Below, piece after piece: positions 22,189-33,358 of a DNA stretch of 64,000 nt; within the stretch, counting starts at the first letter, position 1, and every line of letters starts with the position of its first letter. Under the pieces are notes generated by a model. That model searched no databases, was not told the origin of the DNA, and saw nothing but the letters and a program-made list of their open reading frames with translations. The DNA comes from Saposhnikovia divaricata (lineage: Eukaryota; Streptophyta; Magnoliopsida; Apiales; Apiaceae), in the NCBI GenBank assembly GCA_036435485.1, contig CM071597.1, positions 5,697,881-5,761,880 on the forward strand. Reading direction: 5' to 3'. A program made the position numbers and the translations under genes.

Positions 22189-22483
22189 ACATATTAAATC
22201 AAAATCAGATTATAATCATCATCATTAAGAAACTATAAGAAAGAATCACTAAATTAATGTACCATGATTAAGATTTAAGAATAAAAACGCGATATCTTGC
22301 TAATCAACAAAAATATAATGACGTTAAATTTAGGAGGGTGGAGCCTGAAGTTGTGCATGGAAGAGTAAGGAAATATTAGATTAGGTATAAGGCTTAGGGT
22401 TTTCAATAACTTAACTTATTATAATATAAAATATTTTGAAAATAATATTATATATAATATATAATATATTATTATATAATTAA

Positions 22484-22666
22484 ACGGATCGGGTCGTGGA
22501 TAAATGGATCGGATCAACCTAAATCCATATCCAATCCATTTATTATTCGGATGGTTCTTATCGGATTGGGTTCCGGATTGGATATTTTTTAGATCAATCC
22601 ATATCCATTTAAATCAGTATGGATCGGGTCGGATCGGATCGGATATCCGATCCATTGACAGGCCTA
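22484..22666. mobile_element. remnant of an hAT-type element end
   Basis: Rich in GGATCGG words and ends with GATCCATTGACAGGCCTA, matching the right end of the complete hAT-like element at 62126-63748, including the ctaaatccatatcc stretch after an AT-rich run. The left end was not found, so it is truncated or decayed. Confidence 0.65.
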
Positions 22667-23466
22667 CTCGTATTGTCCATTCTCATTTCCAATTTTGCAT
22701 TTTTTATATGCATTCAAACATCCCCTTAAATTTTGTACCATTTTAACATAATTCTCATGAAAAATGGCGTTCTACTTTTCAAGTCAAAGTACACCAAGCG
22801 AGAATCATGATCGCCACCCAAAAACACGTGAGAAGAAAAAACTGTACAATCGGAGTCGTGTACTAAAGAATCGAGACAAATATGTGCGTAAATTTTATTC
22901 TTTCGTCCAGCTTATTTTGTCTTAATTTAATTTTAATGATCAAATTCATAATATTTTGATTTTTTTTGTGTTTTTCTAAATTTGAAAATTGAATCTTATA
23001 GTACGACAATTGTATTTATAATAATAATTTTTAAAAATTTTGATCAAAATTCGATCAAAGTGACAAAATAAGTATGACGAGTATAGTAATAACTTTCTTT
23101 AACAAGAAATATTTAAAATTAGAAAAGTAATACAACAATGTTCTTTACTCTTGAAACAGATATTGAACAAATATATGTGTGTTTTTACCAATTACTGTAC
23201 TTTTAAGAGAAACATACAATGAATTTTAACAAAAAAGAAAATATAAAATTGTGCTAAATATGGCGAAATTTTCAATTCTCCGATTCTTGCTTGAATATAT
23301 GATTCTTCTTTCAATATATAATCTGGTATAATTTTTAATTATTAGATAATGATTTGTGAGGTATAAATAATTAGTAAATAATAATAAGAGTCGCGCTCCA
23401 ATGGAAACCCTCTTATTATGAGAACAATGAGAAGTCACGTCATGATGATGTCATAAATATTTTTTT
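22667..23466. other. AT-rich intergenic DNA, no gene seen
   Basis: No coding frame, RNA gene or element end recognised before the LTR fragment at 23467. Confidence 0.6.
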
Positions 23467-24090
23467 TGATAGAGTGTATATTTATATACACTTTAATAGG
23501 ATTTTATTCTCATATTTATAGTATTTGGTAAATAATAGTTGTTTATTAATTATATTTTAGTGTTTAATGGCAGGAAATAAATATTCCTATAGTTGGAAGG
23601 AAATAAATATTTTAGTGTTTAGTGTTGGGTACTAGCTTTTGATATTTCACCTTCTTTGGCTTTACTTGACATACATTGTCCCTAGTCCCGTTACAACCCG
23701 AATACCTTTTGATTATCATCATTGATGTATGTTGTGTTAAAGTTAGGTTGATATCAAATGTCAAGCATGCTTATGATTTTGTTGGAATGAAGTGATACAC
23801 TTACCCTTGTTTTTGAGTGAATATTCTTTTATGAGTGAAAGGTGAGTTATTATAAATCCCAAGTTTTGACTCAAAGATGTACGCTTGTGGGCTTAGCATG
23901 GTTACCAACTTATTCTTACATTTGACATGGACTTTTGAGAGCTTATGCATGTTCTTTGAGTATATTATGTGAATACTTGCACCTTCGACACCAAGACATT
24001 GCATAATTATTTTTTCTTAAGTTGATGCAGCATGAGAGGACTTGTATGTGTGGTGTTGCATTGACATTAAATCTTTTACATGAGCTAGAT

Positions 24091-24219
24091 GGATTTTGTG
24101 GGTACATTCGCTATAGGCCCTCACGAGACCTCACTCGTCCACTAGGGCTACCTAGGGGTTTAAAAGGCTTGTTGCATATGCGAAATGCAACCGTGATCAC
24201 CTACGGAAGTGGTACTAGT
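24091..24219 (+). promoter_or_regulatory. conserved multi-hairpin block of Athila-type elements (copy A)
   Basis: About 130 nt strongly similar to minus-strand copies at 35302-35429 and 39957-40088. Predicted stems in order: ACGAG/CTCGT (24123-24138), CTAGG/CCTAG (24142-24155), GTTGCAT/ATGCAAC (24171-24191), followed by the invariant string GTGATCACCTACGGAAGTGG. Position is always just upstream of the pre-LTR hairpin. Function unknown. Confidence 0.7.
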
Positions 24220-24246
24220 CAGTAGTTAATAGTTATATTGTATTAG

Positions 24247-24266
24247 TTTGCACGAGGACGTGCAAA
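24247..24266 (+). promoter_or_regulatory. pre-LTR hairpin (copy A)
   Basis: Perfect 8-bp stem TTTGCACG-AGGA-CGTGCAAA, 20 nt upstream of the LTR start at 24287. Counterparts with different stem bases lie at 35254-35272 and 39915-39932. Confidence 0.7.
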
Positions 24267-24286
24267 GTGTTAAGTGTCCGGATATT

Positions 24287-25530
24287 TGATAGAGTGTATA
24301 TTTATATACACTTTAATAGGATTTTATTCTCATATTTATAGGATTTTGTAAATAATGGTTGTTTATTAAGTATATTTTAGTGTTTAATGGCAGGAAATAA
24401 ATATTCCTAAAGTTGGAAGGAATTTAGCTTAATTTGGGATTATTCAGAAGGAAATTCGAATTTTATTGACAGCTTGCGCAACAAATCTTGTTTGGGCCAT
24501 AACTTGAGTTCTGGATATCAGAATTGAGTGAGCTTACAGCCCACGCGAAGATAACGGAATTTTCTACAAGTTAGGGGTGGTCCAACACTTATATTCCAAC
24601 TGGAGCAGCCCGAAAACAGGCTTGGACAGCAGAATACGATTTTTATTATAGATTCCAATTTGTTTTAGGAAAGTAGTTTTTTCCAAGAAAACCATTAAAA
24701 ACACTTTTATATTAGGATATATAGAATTTTAGGGCTGATTATTGAGGTCGTGTATTTTTTAGAGAGAAGAACAGAGAGAGAAACACAATGAGAGAACTCG
24801 AGCAAGGATTGAAGGGATTCACTCCAAGTTTGAGAGATTTCATAAAGTTGTATTTTTCTCAACTCTATACTCTTGTAATCATGGTTTTGGCTATTAATAT
24901 ATGTTTGATTGTTTCATTCATTATGAGTAACTAATTCCCTAATCCGGGAATTAGGTAGTATTCAATGGTTACTATGCTTGTGTAGTTATATTGTGATTTC
25001 TCTGCCTTGTTAATCTGTTGTTGAGTGCTTAACACAATTGAGGAGGTCGCGAACCCTTAATTGTATCTTTAGGAATTGTAACGAATCGGGAAAGGATTTA
25101 TAGTTCTAGTTTATGATACAACATGCGTAATTTAATTATTGATTGGGAGATTAATATGCGAGTTACGTGACTAAAATTCCTTGGGCTTAAACAGTTCGTA
25201 ATTATATGTTGCTTGATCATGGGAGTGACATCAATGTGTAGTTGTGGGCATTATATTGTATCTTTGGAGAGAACAATATAATCAGTATAGGGATGTTTTT
25301 AGCAAGAGCATGAGACTTGTATATCACAGATTGATACACATTCATTAATACCATTGAAGAACCCTAGTTTCTGGATTGCTTTTTATTATCGTTAAATCGT
25401 AATCTTTATTCGATCTTTAGTTTAAGATAGTTAATAAACAAACACCCTATTCTTCTCACTTCTAGATTTTAAGAAGTAACAACTTGAACTTAAATTAATA
25501 ATAGTCCTTCCCTGTGAACGAACTTATACA
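24287..25530 (+). repeat. LTR of the old Athila-type element
   Basis: 1244 bp, TGATAGAG...ACTTATACA. Begins with hairpin AGTGTATA-TTTA-TATACACT (24293-24312). It serves as 3' LTR of the upstream remnant and 5' LTR of the downstream gag-pol. The exact end is set by the PBS three bases later. Confidence 0.8.
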
Positions 25531-25533
25531 AAT

Positions 25534-25551
25534 TGGCTCCGCTGCCGGGGA
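25534..25551 (+). other. primer binding site, decayed
   Basis: TGGCTCCGCTGCCGGGGA. Compared with TGGCGCCGCTGCCGGGGA in the two related minus-strand elements it has one change, fitting an old copy. Resembles the tRNA-Asp-type PBS of Athila elements. Confidence 0.75.
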
Positions 25552-25662
25552 AGGCAGTAATATTAAGTTTAGGTTAATTATTTCTTATTGTTTAGATTTT
25601 ATCAAATTTGTTTCCAAGATCTATCTTATTGGTGTTTTCTTTTCAGGTGGTATAACTCTTGT

Positions 25663-27504
25663 ATGCGACGTTCTACAAGTGCGGGAGATTTAAAGTTTGA
25701 TCCAGAAATTGAACGCACTTTTCGAGCTTTAAGGCGAGAGACAAAGAAAAGGAAAGAAAGAAACCATATGGAGGAACCAAGAGATCGTCAAGTTGTTAAT
25801 CCTCCTGACCCACCTATTGTTCTTGATGAGACTTCTATTTGGGATCATAAGACTCCCAATCCTGCGAACTATAGGTACAAGACTCCTGAGATTAGCGCAG
25901 CTCAATACAACATCAATCCGAGCTTAATTCAGATGGTGAGCAATTCAGCTTTCGAATGGGACATTGAGCGAGAGGACCCACACCGTCATCTTGAGCGCTT
26001 CGTTCAAATGTGTGGTTCATTCAAGATCACTGGAGTTACTGCAGATCAGATTCGTCTTCACATGTTTCCTTACTCTATCAAAGGGAGAGCAATGGAAAGG
26101 TTCCAACAGCTTTTTGAAACTGTAGTGGCAACATGGGAGAGTCTTTCTACTGAGTTCTTGTCCAAATAATATCCTTCTGACAAGACTCAACAAATGAGGA
26201 CAATTATTCTGAGTTTCAAAACACAACTAGGTGAAGGCTTGTATCAGGCATGGGAGAGATACAAGGCACTGTTGAGAAAATGTCCAAATCACGGTTGTAC
26301 GGAATGGATGATTCTGAGCACTTTTTATGGATCTTTGAATGCAGATGTTCGCTTAAGTTTGGATGTGGCAGCTGGTGGATATTTCAAGAAAACACTGGTT
26401 CATAAGGCAAAAGCACTTTTTGAGCAATTGGCAGCAAATAACTATTCTTGGGCACCTAGTGGGACAAGCTCAGCTAAATCAGCACAAGATACTGAGATGA
26501 TGAACTTGCTGACTCTTAAACTGGATGCTCTTACTCAAGAGGTATGTGGACAAAGGGCGAATGTCAATTCTATTTCTTCTCCCACGGAAGGGTACAATGA
26601 TTATGGTGCTAATCAGTATTCTTATGCACCACAATTCCCGGAGGAAGCATCTTTTATTCAGGGAAGACAGTCATGGCCTGTTCAAAATAACTCCTACTAC
26701 AATCCGAATCATAGGCCCAATAATAATCTTTCCTACAGTAGCAATCATGCGGCTAATCCATCATATGCAGTTCCTCAGCAAAATCAACCTCCTGGTTTTC
26801 AGCCACTTCAGCAGTATCAGGCACAACAACAATATCAACCACCACCAAGGGAAAAGAAAGAACCTGCTGATTGGGAGATTGCGCTCAATAAAATGATACA
26901 AGGAACTACTGGGGCCTTTGCCAACATGGAGACCAAATTTGAAAAGGTCGAGTCGAGGCTTGATCAGATGGCTTCATCTCAAAAGAAGCTGGAAACACAA
27001 ATTGGCCAAATTGCTAATAAGGTTGGTGTTTGTGAGCAAGGATCACTTCCCAGTCAACCAGACCTAAATGGTAAGGAACACTACAAGGCTATCACTCTGA
27101 GGAATGGAAGAGAATTGCCAGAAATTGAGGCTATCAAGCCTAAAGAGAAGGCCCTTGCAAAAGAAGATGAGTTAGTAGAGGCTGAAGCGGAAATTTCTGA
27201 GAAGGTGAATGATAAGCAGAAAGAAAAAGAGGTCATACCAAAAGTACCAGTGAAACCATATGTGCCTCCAATCCCTTTCCCACAAAGGCTTTATAACAGG
27301 CAATTGGAGAAACAGTATGAGAAATTCTTGCAAATTTTTCGGCAATTGCATATAAATATTCCTTTTGCTGATGCTTTAGCTCAAATGCCACTCTACGCCA
27401 AATTTCTTAAGGAGATGTTGTCTAGAAAATGGAAACTTGAGGATGTGGAAACTATTACTCTAAATGCGGAGTGTAGTGCAGTCATACAAAAATCAATTCC
27501 GTAG
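25663..27504 (+). pseudogene. gag of the Athila-type element
   Basis: Capsid-type gag starting MRRSTSAGDL at 25663 (an in-frame ATG also lies at 25588). The FDPEIERTFRALRRE and FPYSIKGRAMERF regions precede an in-frame TAA at 26167-26169, after which the same frame resumes. The C-terminal half has Asn/Gln/Tyr-rich spacer, then PADWEIALNKMIQGT, a heptad-like stretch and the QIGQIANKV motif, then KAITLRNGREL. A TAG at 27502-27504 separates it from the protease. Without the two stops the frame would be continuous with protease. Structural protein of virus-like particles, not functional here. Confidence 0.88.
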
Positions 27505-27906
27505 AAGTTAAAAGATCCTGGAAGCTTCTCTTTGCCATGCACTATTGGAAAAATGGAGAACATTAAAGCCTTGTGTGATTTAGGGGCTAGTGTGAGTTTG
27601 ATGCCACACTCCATTTGTAGAAGACTTGGTCTTGGAGAGCTCAAGAAGACAAGAATCTCACTTCAGTTGGCTGATCGTACTATCAAGTATCCTTTGGGAG
27701 TCATTGAGGATGTACTTGTCAAAGTGGATAAATTCTTTATCCCTTGTGATTTTGTGGTGTTGGAGATGGATGAAGATGTTGAGATGCCCATTATCTTGGG
27801 AAGGCCATTTTTGGCTGCTACTGGAACCACAATTGATGTCAAGGCTGGAAAATTGACATTAAATGTTGGTGATGAAAAATTGAGTTTGATCTCAACAAAG
27901 CTATGA
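27505..27906 (+). pseudogene. aspartic protease of the Athila-type element
   Basis: In the same frame as gag after the TAG. Active site LCDLGASVSLMP near 27570-27605, then MPIILGRPFLA near 27787. Ends at a TGA at 27904-27906, and the following linker is shifted. Confidence 0.85.
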
Positions 27907-28070
27907 AGATGCCTTCATTTGATGCTACATGTTTCACTGTTGACATAGTGGATGAAATCATAAGTCTTGAAGGTGCAGACTTAGCGGAAGTGGAATAAGC
28001 CTTAGATGATAAAGAAGTTGAAGACTCACTTGCACTTGATACGCAAGATAAAGGTACGCCAACAATTAAG

Positions 28071-29640
28071 ATGGCACTTTCAATTTCAGAGGCACCTCAG
28101 GTAGAACTCAAACCTCTTCCTTCTAATCTAAGGTATGCTTTTCTTGGTCCTAATGATACATATCCTGTGATCTTGTCCTCTTTGCTTAATGACGATGAAC
28201 TAGATAAATTGTTACATGTGCTTAGGCAATTTAAATCATTAATTGGTTGGACAATTAAAAGATATCAAGGGAATTAGCCCTGCTCTTTGCATGCATAGGA
28301 TTTCTTTAGAAGATAATCATAAACCTGTGATTGAGGGACAAAGAAGATTAAATCCTAATTTGCAAGACCTGGTTAAGAAAGAGATAACTAAGTTGTTAAA
28401 TGCTGGCATTATATACTCTGTTCCACATAGTAACTGGGTTAGTCCAATACATGTTGTACCTAAGAAGGGTGGGATGACTGTCGTGCATAAAGAAAAGAAT
28501 GAATTAATTCCCACTAAGACTGTAACAGGCTGGAGAGTTTGTATTGATTATAGGAAATTAAATAACGCTACTTGCAAAGATCACTTTCCTCTCCCATTTA
28601 TTGATCAAATGCTCGAAAGACTTGCGGGTAATGAGTATTATAATTTTCTAGATGGATTCTCGGGATATTTTCAGATTCCCATTGCACCCGAGGATCAAGA
28701 AAAGACAACCTTTACTTGTCCTTATGGTACTTTTGCATATCGTAGACTACCCTTTGGTTTGTGTAATGGCCCATCTACTTTTCAGCGACTCATGACAGCC
28801 ATATTCTTAGATTTTATAGGAAAAACCATGGAAGTCTTCATGGATGACTTTACTGTATATGGTTCTTCCTTTGATTCTTGTTTAACCAGTTTGTCTCAAG
28901 TATTGCAGAGATGTGAAGAAACTAACCTTGTTCTTAACTGGGAGAAGTGCCATTTTATGGTGAACGATGGCATGTGCTTGGGCACAAGATTTCTAATAAA
29001 GGCATTGAGGTGGACAGGGCAAAAATTGAAGTGATTGAAAAATTACCGCCACCTTCATTTATGAAGGGAATTAGAAGTTTTCTTGGACACGCCGATTTTT
29101 ACCGTCGTTTTAGCAAAGATTTTTCCAAAATTTCTCGTCCACTTTGTAATTTACTTGAAAAAGATATTGTGTTTGATTTTGATGAGAATTGTCTTGTTGC
29201 TTTTAACAGGTTGAAGAAGAAACTTACTTCTGCACCTATCATGTCAGCCCCTGATTGGAGCTTGCCGTTTGAGCTTATGTGTGATGGAAGTGACTATGTT
29301 GTGGGTGCTGTTTTGGGTCAAAAGAAGGAAAAACGCATGCATGTGATATATTATGCAAGCAAGACACTTGATGATGCACAAATCAATTATGCAACCACTG
29401 AGAAAGAGCTACTTGCTGTGGTTTTTGCCTTTGACAAATTAGATCCTATCTTGTGGGGTCTAGGATGATTGTTTATACGGATCATGCTGGGATTCGTTAT
29501 TTAATGTCAAAGAAGGATGCCAAGCCTCGTCTCATCCGTTGGATTCTATTACTCCAGGAGTTTGATCTTGAAATATGAGACAAGAAAGGTTCTAAAAATC
29601 TAGTAGTTGATCATTTATCAAGGTTGGACCAGGAAGATGG
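28071..29640 (+). pseudogene. reverse transcriptase and RNase H of the Athila-type element
   Basis: RT motifs SNWVSPIHVVPKKGG (about 28430), FPLPFIDQML, LPFGLCNGPSTFQR and the catalytic VFMDDF (about 28836-28853). RNase H follows (MCDGSDYVVGAVLGQ near 29280, ATTEKELLAVVFA near 29390). Breaks: one extra A in an A run near 28257, one missing G near 28972, one missing T near 29441, and a TGA near 29577. All lie inside otherwise well-kept domains, so the copy is dead but recognisable. Confidence 0.87.
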
Positions 29641-29859
29641 AGTGGTAGGAGTTGATATGCCTATCAATGATGCATTTCTGGAAGAAACACTTCTAGCTGT
29701 ATCTATGTCTACACCATGGTATGCGGACTTCGTAAATTTTATCGTGGGGTGAATTATGCCAAGTGAATTGAATTATCAACAAAAGAAGAAATTCTTATTT
29801 GATGGCAACACTATTTCTGGGAAGAACCACTTCTTTACAAAGAATGTGCCGATGGTATC

Positions 29860-30925
29860 ATGAGGAGGTGTGTGCCACACGAGGAAGTTCCTGATGTCTT
29901 GAAACACTGTCATGCTTTAGAGTGTGGCGGTCACAACAGTAGTTCAAAAACGGTGGCAAAAATTTGGCAGTCTGGATTTTATTGGCCTTCAATGTATCAG
30001 GATGCTAGAAACTTTGTTGCAACTTGTGATAGATGCCAAAGGACGGGAAATATTTGAAGACGGAATGAGATGCCTTTACAACCTATTCTTGAGGTTGAGC
30101 TTTTCGATGTTTGGGGGATAGACTTCATGGGTCCATTCCCATCGTCTTATGGGAACAAATATATTTTAGTGGGAGTTGATTACGTATCTAAGTGGGTGGA
30201 GGCGATTGCTAGTCCTACAAATGATGCGGGAGTGGTTAAAAATTTCTTACATAAGCATATCTTCACACATTTTGGAGTGCCTAGGGCCATCAACGATGGA
30301 GGGTCTCACTTTTGTAATAAATTAATTGAAGATCTTTTGCAAAAGTATGGAGTGACTCAAAAAGTTGCTACACCTTACCACCCTCAAACTAGCGGGCAAA
30401 TGGAGATTTCAAATCGAGAGTTGAAACAAATTCTTGAGAAGACCGTTGCTAGCTCCAGAAAAGATTGGGCAAGGAAGCTTGATGACACCTATTGGTATGT
30501 CTCCTTACAAGTTGGTGTTTGGAAAAGCATGTCATTTACCGGTGGAAGTGGAGCATAAAGCATATTGGGCGACAAGATTCTTGAACATGGAATTACAAGC
30601 TGCGGGACTAAACAGGTTGATGCAACTCAGTGAACTTGATGAGTTGAGACTTAAGTCCTATGAGAGCACTGCAATTTATAAAGAGAAGACAAAGAAGTGG
30701 CATGACAGGCACATTAGACCGAAAGAGTTTGAAGTTGACCAACAAGTTCTACTATTCAACTCAAGACTGAAACTCTTTCCCGGAAAATTAAAGTCAAGAT
30801 GGTCTGGTCCGTTTAAAATAGTCAAGGTGTATCCGTATGGTGCTGTGGATATCACTCGTGATGGTTCAGATATTTTTAAAGTGAATGGACAGAGACTCAA
30901 GCCATATTTAGTTGGTGATCGATGA
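29860..30925 (+). pseudogene. integrase of the Athila-type element
   Basis: Zinc-binding HHCC region (HCHALECGGHNSSSK ... CDRCQRTG, 29900-30050), TGA at 30055-30057, then the DDE core (WGIDFMGPFPSSYGNK, NDGGSHF, TPYHPQTSGQMEISNRE). A small deletion with frame change near 30485 removes about ten residues before PIGMSPYKLVFGKACHLPVE. The C-terminal domain ends GQRLKPYLVGDR at 30925. No chromodomain, as expected for Athila. Confidence 0.86.
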
Positions 30926-30983
30926 CATTCCAAGAGGAGTCAATTGGTTTCTCTCAGATCTTCGAGCTTAATTCACCATGAAA

Positions 30984-31030
30984 GGCGTCGAGCTAATGAC
31001 GTTAAACAAGCGCTTGTTGGGAGGCAACCA
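30984..31030 (+). promoter_or_regulatory. conserved post-stop element (copy in the gag-pol element)
   Basis: About 60 nt after the pol stop: small hairpin CGTC...GACG, then aagcgctt and tgggaggcaacca. The same order recurs 19-21 nt after the stop codons of the two minus-strand elements (41247-41296, 43825-43872). Possible RNA signal; function unknown. Confidence 0.6.
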
Positions 31031-31082
31031 AAAATCTTTGTAAGTTTAGTAAATTTGTATTGATTTGTTTTTTTAGGCTAGA

Positions 31083-31125
<43 letters not shown>

Positions 31126-31140
31126 GATATTATTATTATT
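31083..31140. repeat. (ATT)n microsatellite
   Basis: About 14 uninterrupted ATT units to 31125, then a second short run to 31140, just past the recognisable interior of the Athila-type element. Confidence 0.9.
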
Positions 31141-32278
31141 AGACATAGATATTTTTATTTTTTATTTTTTTTACTCCCACAAGGTGCCTTGATGAATTTT
31201 TATGAAGTGTTTCAGGAATTTTTAGAGGATGGAACAGTTTCTTTGTGATTTTGGGGCGGTATATATTTCAGCTTTTAAATGTTCAGCTGAAGAAAAAAAA
31301 GAGCAGCAGCAAGTTTTGCATGGCGAGCATATAACCGCACGGTGAGCACATGAAATTTGTTAAAAAAAGGAGGAGAGCAGAGATTTTGTAATGGGCGTGC
31401 TATTTTTGTGGAGGGCGTGCATCATTCCCTGGTAGTCTGGTGGCACGCTTCAATTCCCACCGAGAGTTGTTTCCGAAGCTGTACCCGAACCTGCCTCCCG
31501 AGCCTGGAATAAAGAAGCAAACCTGAACCTACTGCTTCGGGTTATCCAAACCTGCTGCTATGGAATCGAGCCTCAGCTTCGGGATTTCCGTACCTGACCA
31601 GTTGTTGCCTGAATGTCATATATAAAAATTAATTCTGAGGGAGCAGGGACTCGAACACTTGACCTGGGCAAGCTAAGAGCTCCAATTTGAACTACTCAAC
31701 CACTTTTGCTACACCAATATATGTGTTAAGTACATAATTATAAAAGAGATAATATTCAATTAATCAAATGTTGGCACTATTAAAATAATTGTATATATAA
31801 AAAAAATTGTTTTTAAAAAAATGTTTTTTATTGTATGTAAATATTAATTCAAATTTTAATCCAAATCACAATAATTTAAATATTCATGCACATATTTTTT
31901 ATAATAGTGTATATCACCACCACCACGATCACGAAAATTAAATAATAAACACTAAAAATTAGACCACCACCATCATCATAGTATCACTAAACATGGAATT
32001 ATAGAATTCCAACTATAATCATAATTTTTTAATGCAAATTATGAAAATTATGTCAGAATATCAAATTTTCTAAGCTCAAGTTTCAAAAAAAAATAATTAG
32101 ATCTGAATATGTGGTGAAGTCATGAATTTGAGTGTGGATGTCATAAATCATGATTATAATAAAATTTATAACCTCACCTCTTCCACTTTTGTCGTTGTCG
32201 TATTCACCATCATTGTGATAATCATCACTCTCCGAATCAATAAAATTTGAGGAATTTTGGAAATACAATTCGAAGAGA
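31141..32278. other. unassigned sequence with a tRNA-like stretch
   Basis: No gene recognised. Probably includes 3' remains of the gag-pol element. On the minus strand about 31645-31712 has an A-box-like TAGCAAAAGTGG and a B-box-like GTTCGAGTCC at tRNA-like spacing, so a decayed SINE head or tRNA-like relic is possible. No TSD was found. Ends at the TSD ggtta (32279-32283). Confidence 0.45.
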
Positions 32279-33189
32279 GGTTATGAAGGTAGTGTTTTTC
32301 GTAAGTTCGTTCACAGGGAAGGACTATCAATATCGATTTCAAGTAGATTATCTCTTACAATCTAGTAGTGAACAAGGGGGGTTTTGTATTGGTTGTGGTG
32401 TTTTATCAAACACCTTGAACACAAGAAATAAATTTCTATAAAAATACAACTATGTTAATGACAAACATCCAAATTTACCAACACAACACAATGAGTGAAT
32501 TATCAAGATATAGGGATATTTGACCCAAGGATTATGGATATTCAAGCACTTCTCCCAAACACATATGAGCAAGATATAATCAACTCTACCTAACCAAGAT
32601 AATTGGTGAAGCACACAATCACTTATTTCTCTTCTAAAAATACTAATTTAGTGAAGCACATAAATTAGCTTTCTTGACAATAGCAACCAATAATGAAGCA
32701 CTATCAATTTAACCAAGTCAAGGAATTTAAACAAAGAGAGGCTAGGACAAACCCAAGGATGAGTAACTCAACCTAGGTATTTGTACTTGAATCTTGAAGT
32801 TTAGGCACACCAAACCTTGTGCTACTACAATGAATGTACTAACAATTACGGATTAGCACAAACAATTAGCAATTGAAATTATAAGAAGAGCAAGATGAAG
32901 CAACTTACAAATCTCCAAGCAAAATCATAAACAATACATCACAAATATTCAAGATAGAGTGAAAAATCTTACTTACATTGAAATGGGTTTAGTACAAGAA
33001 TTCCTCCTTGAGCCAAATTATGGAGTTAGTTACTCATAATCAATGCTAGATTATGAGTAATTAATGTTTCTCTCTACTTTACTAACCCTAATTGAATGGA
33101 CCTTGAAGAGGCTAGGTTAGATGAAGTTAGATGTTGGTTAAGATGTTGTTTTTGTTGGGTTTTACTTCTTTTAGTACACAGCAAGTGCT

Positions 33190-33300
33190 ACACAGCCTGT
33201 TGCACGGCCGTGCAGCAGCCCGTGAGAAAAACTGTCCAATCTGCACTACTTGTAACACTCTGCACAGCCTATTGCACGACCGTGCAGTAGCCCGTGCGAG
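33190..33300 (-). repeat. 72-bp repeats with TGCACGGCCGTGCA palindrome in the LTR
   Basis: The 14-bp palindrome TGCACGGCCGTGCA at 33201-33214 and a near copy at 33273-33286, each followed by GCAGCCCGTG-type words. The 5' LTR copy carries the same pair at 58162-58175 and about 58234-58247. Confidence 0.8.
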
Positions 33301-33358
33301 ACAAAATCTTCAAGATTATACAATAAAAACCTCCCGAAAACGCGAGCTTGCATCTTCT

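Larger units (their letters stand above)
23467..24286 (+). mobile_element. Athila-type element remnant: LTR start plus 3' interior
   Basis: 23467-23610 copies the first about 140 bp of the LTR at 24287 at roughly 95% identity. The sequence then jumps to 3' interior sequence of an Athila-type element, which carries the conserved multi-hairpin block and pre-LTR hairpin and runs straight into the next LTR. It looks like the 5' LTR and gag-pol of an upstream copy were removed by deletion. Confidence 0.7.
24287..31060 (+). mobile_element. old Athila-type Ty3/gypsy element with broken gag-pol
   Basis: Has an LTR (24287-25530), a decayed PBS, then gag, protease, RT, RNase H and integrase in the usual gypsy order. 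No 3' LTR is found; the interior fades after about 31060. At least eight stops, frameshifts and small deletions interrupt gag-pol. Lineage is judged by the DLGAS protease motif, the FMDD RT box, the gag type and the Asp-type PBS. Its LTR shares segments with the non-autonomous element at 38638-43702, so it represents the coding side of that group. Confidence 0.88.

Noticed and set aside
26525..26896. 123-aa plus-strand frame
   Set aside because: Out-of-frame shadow of the Athila-type gag.
31645..31712. tRNA gene candidate on the minus strand
   Set aside because: A- and B-box-like words are present, but no complete cloverleaf could be built and there is no terminator run; kept as a relic only.
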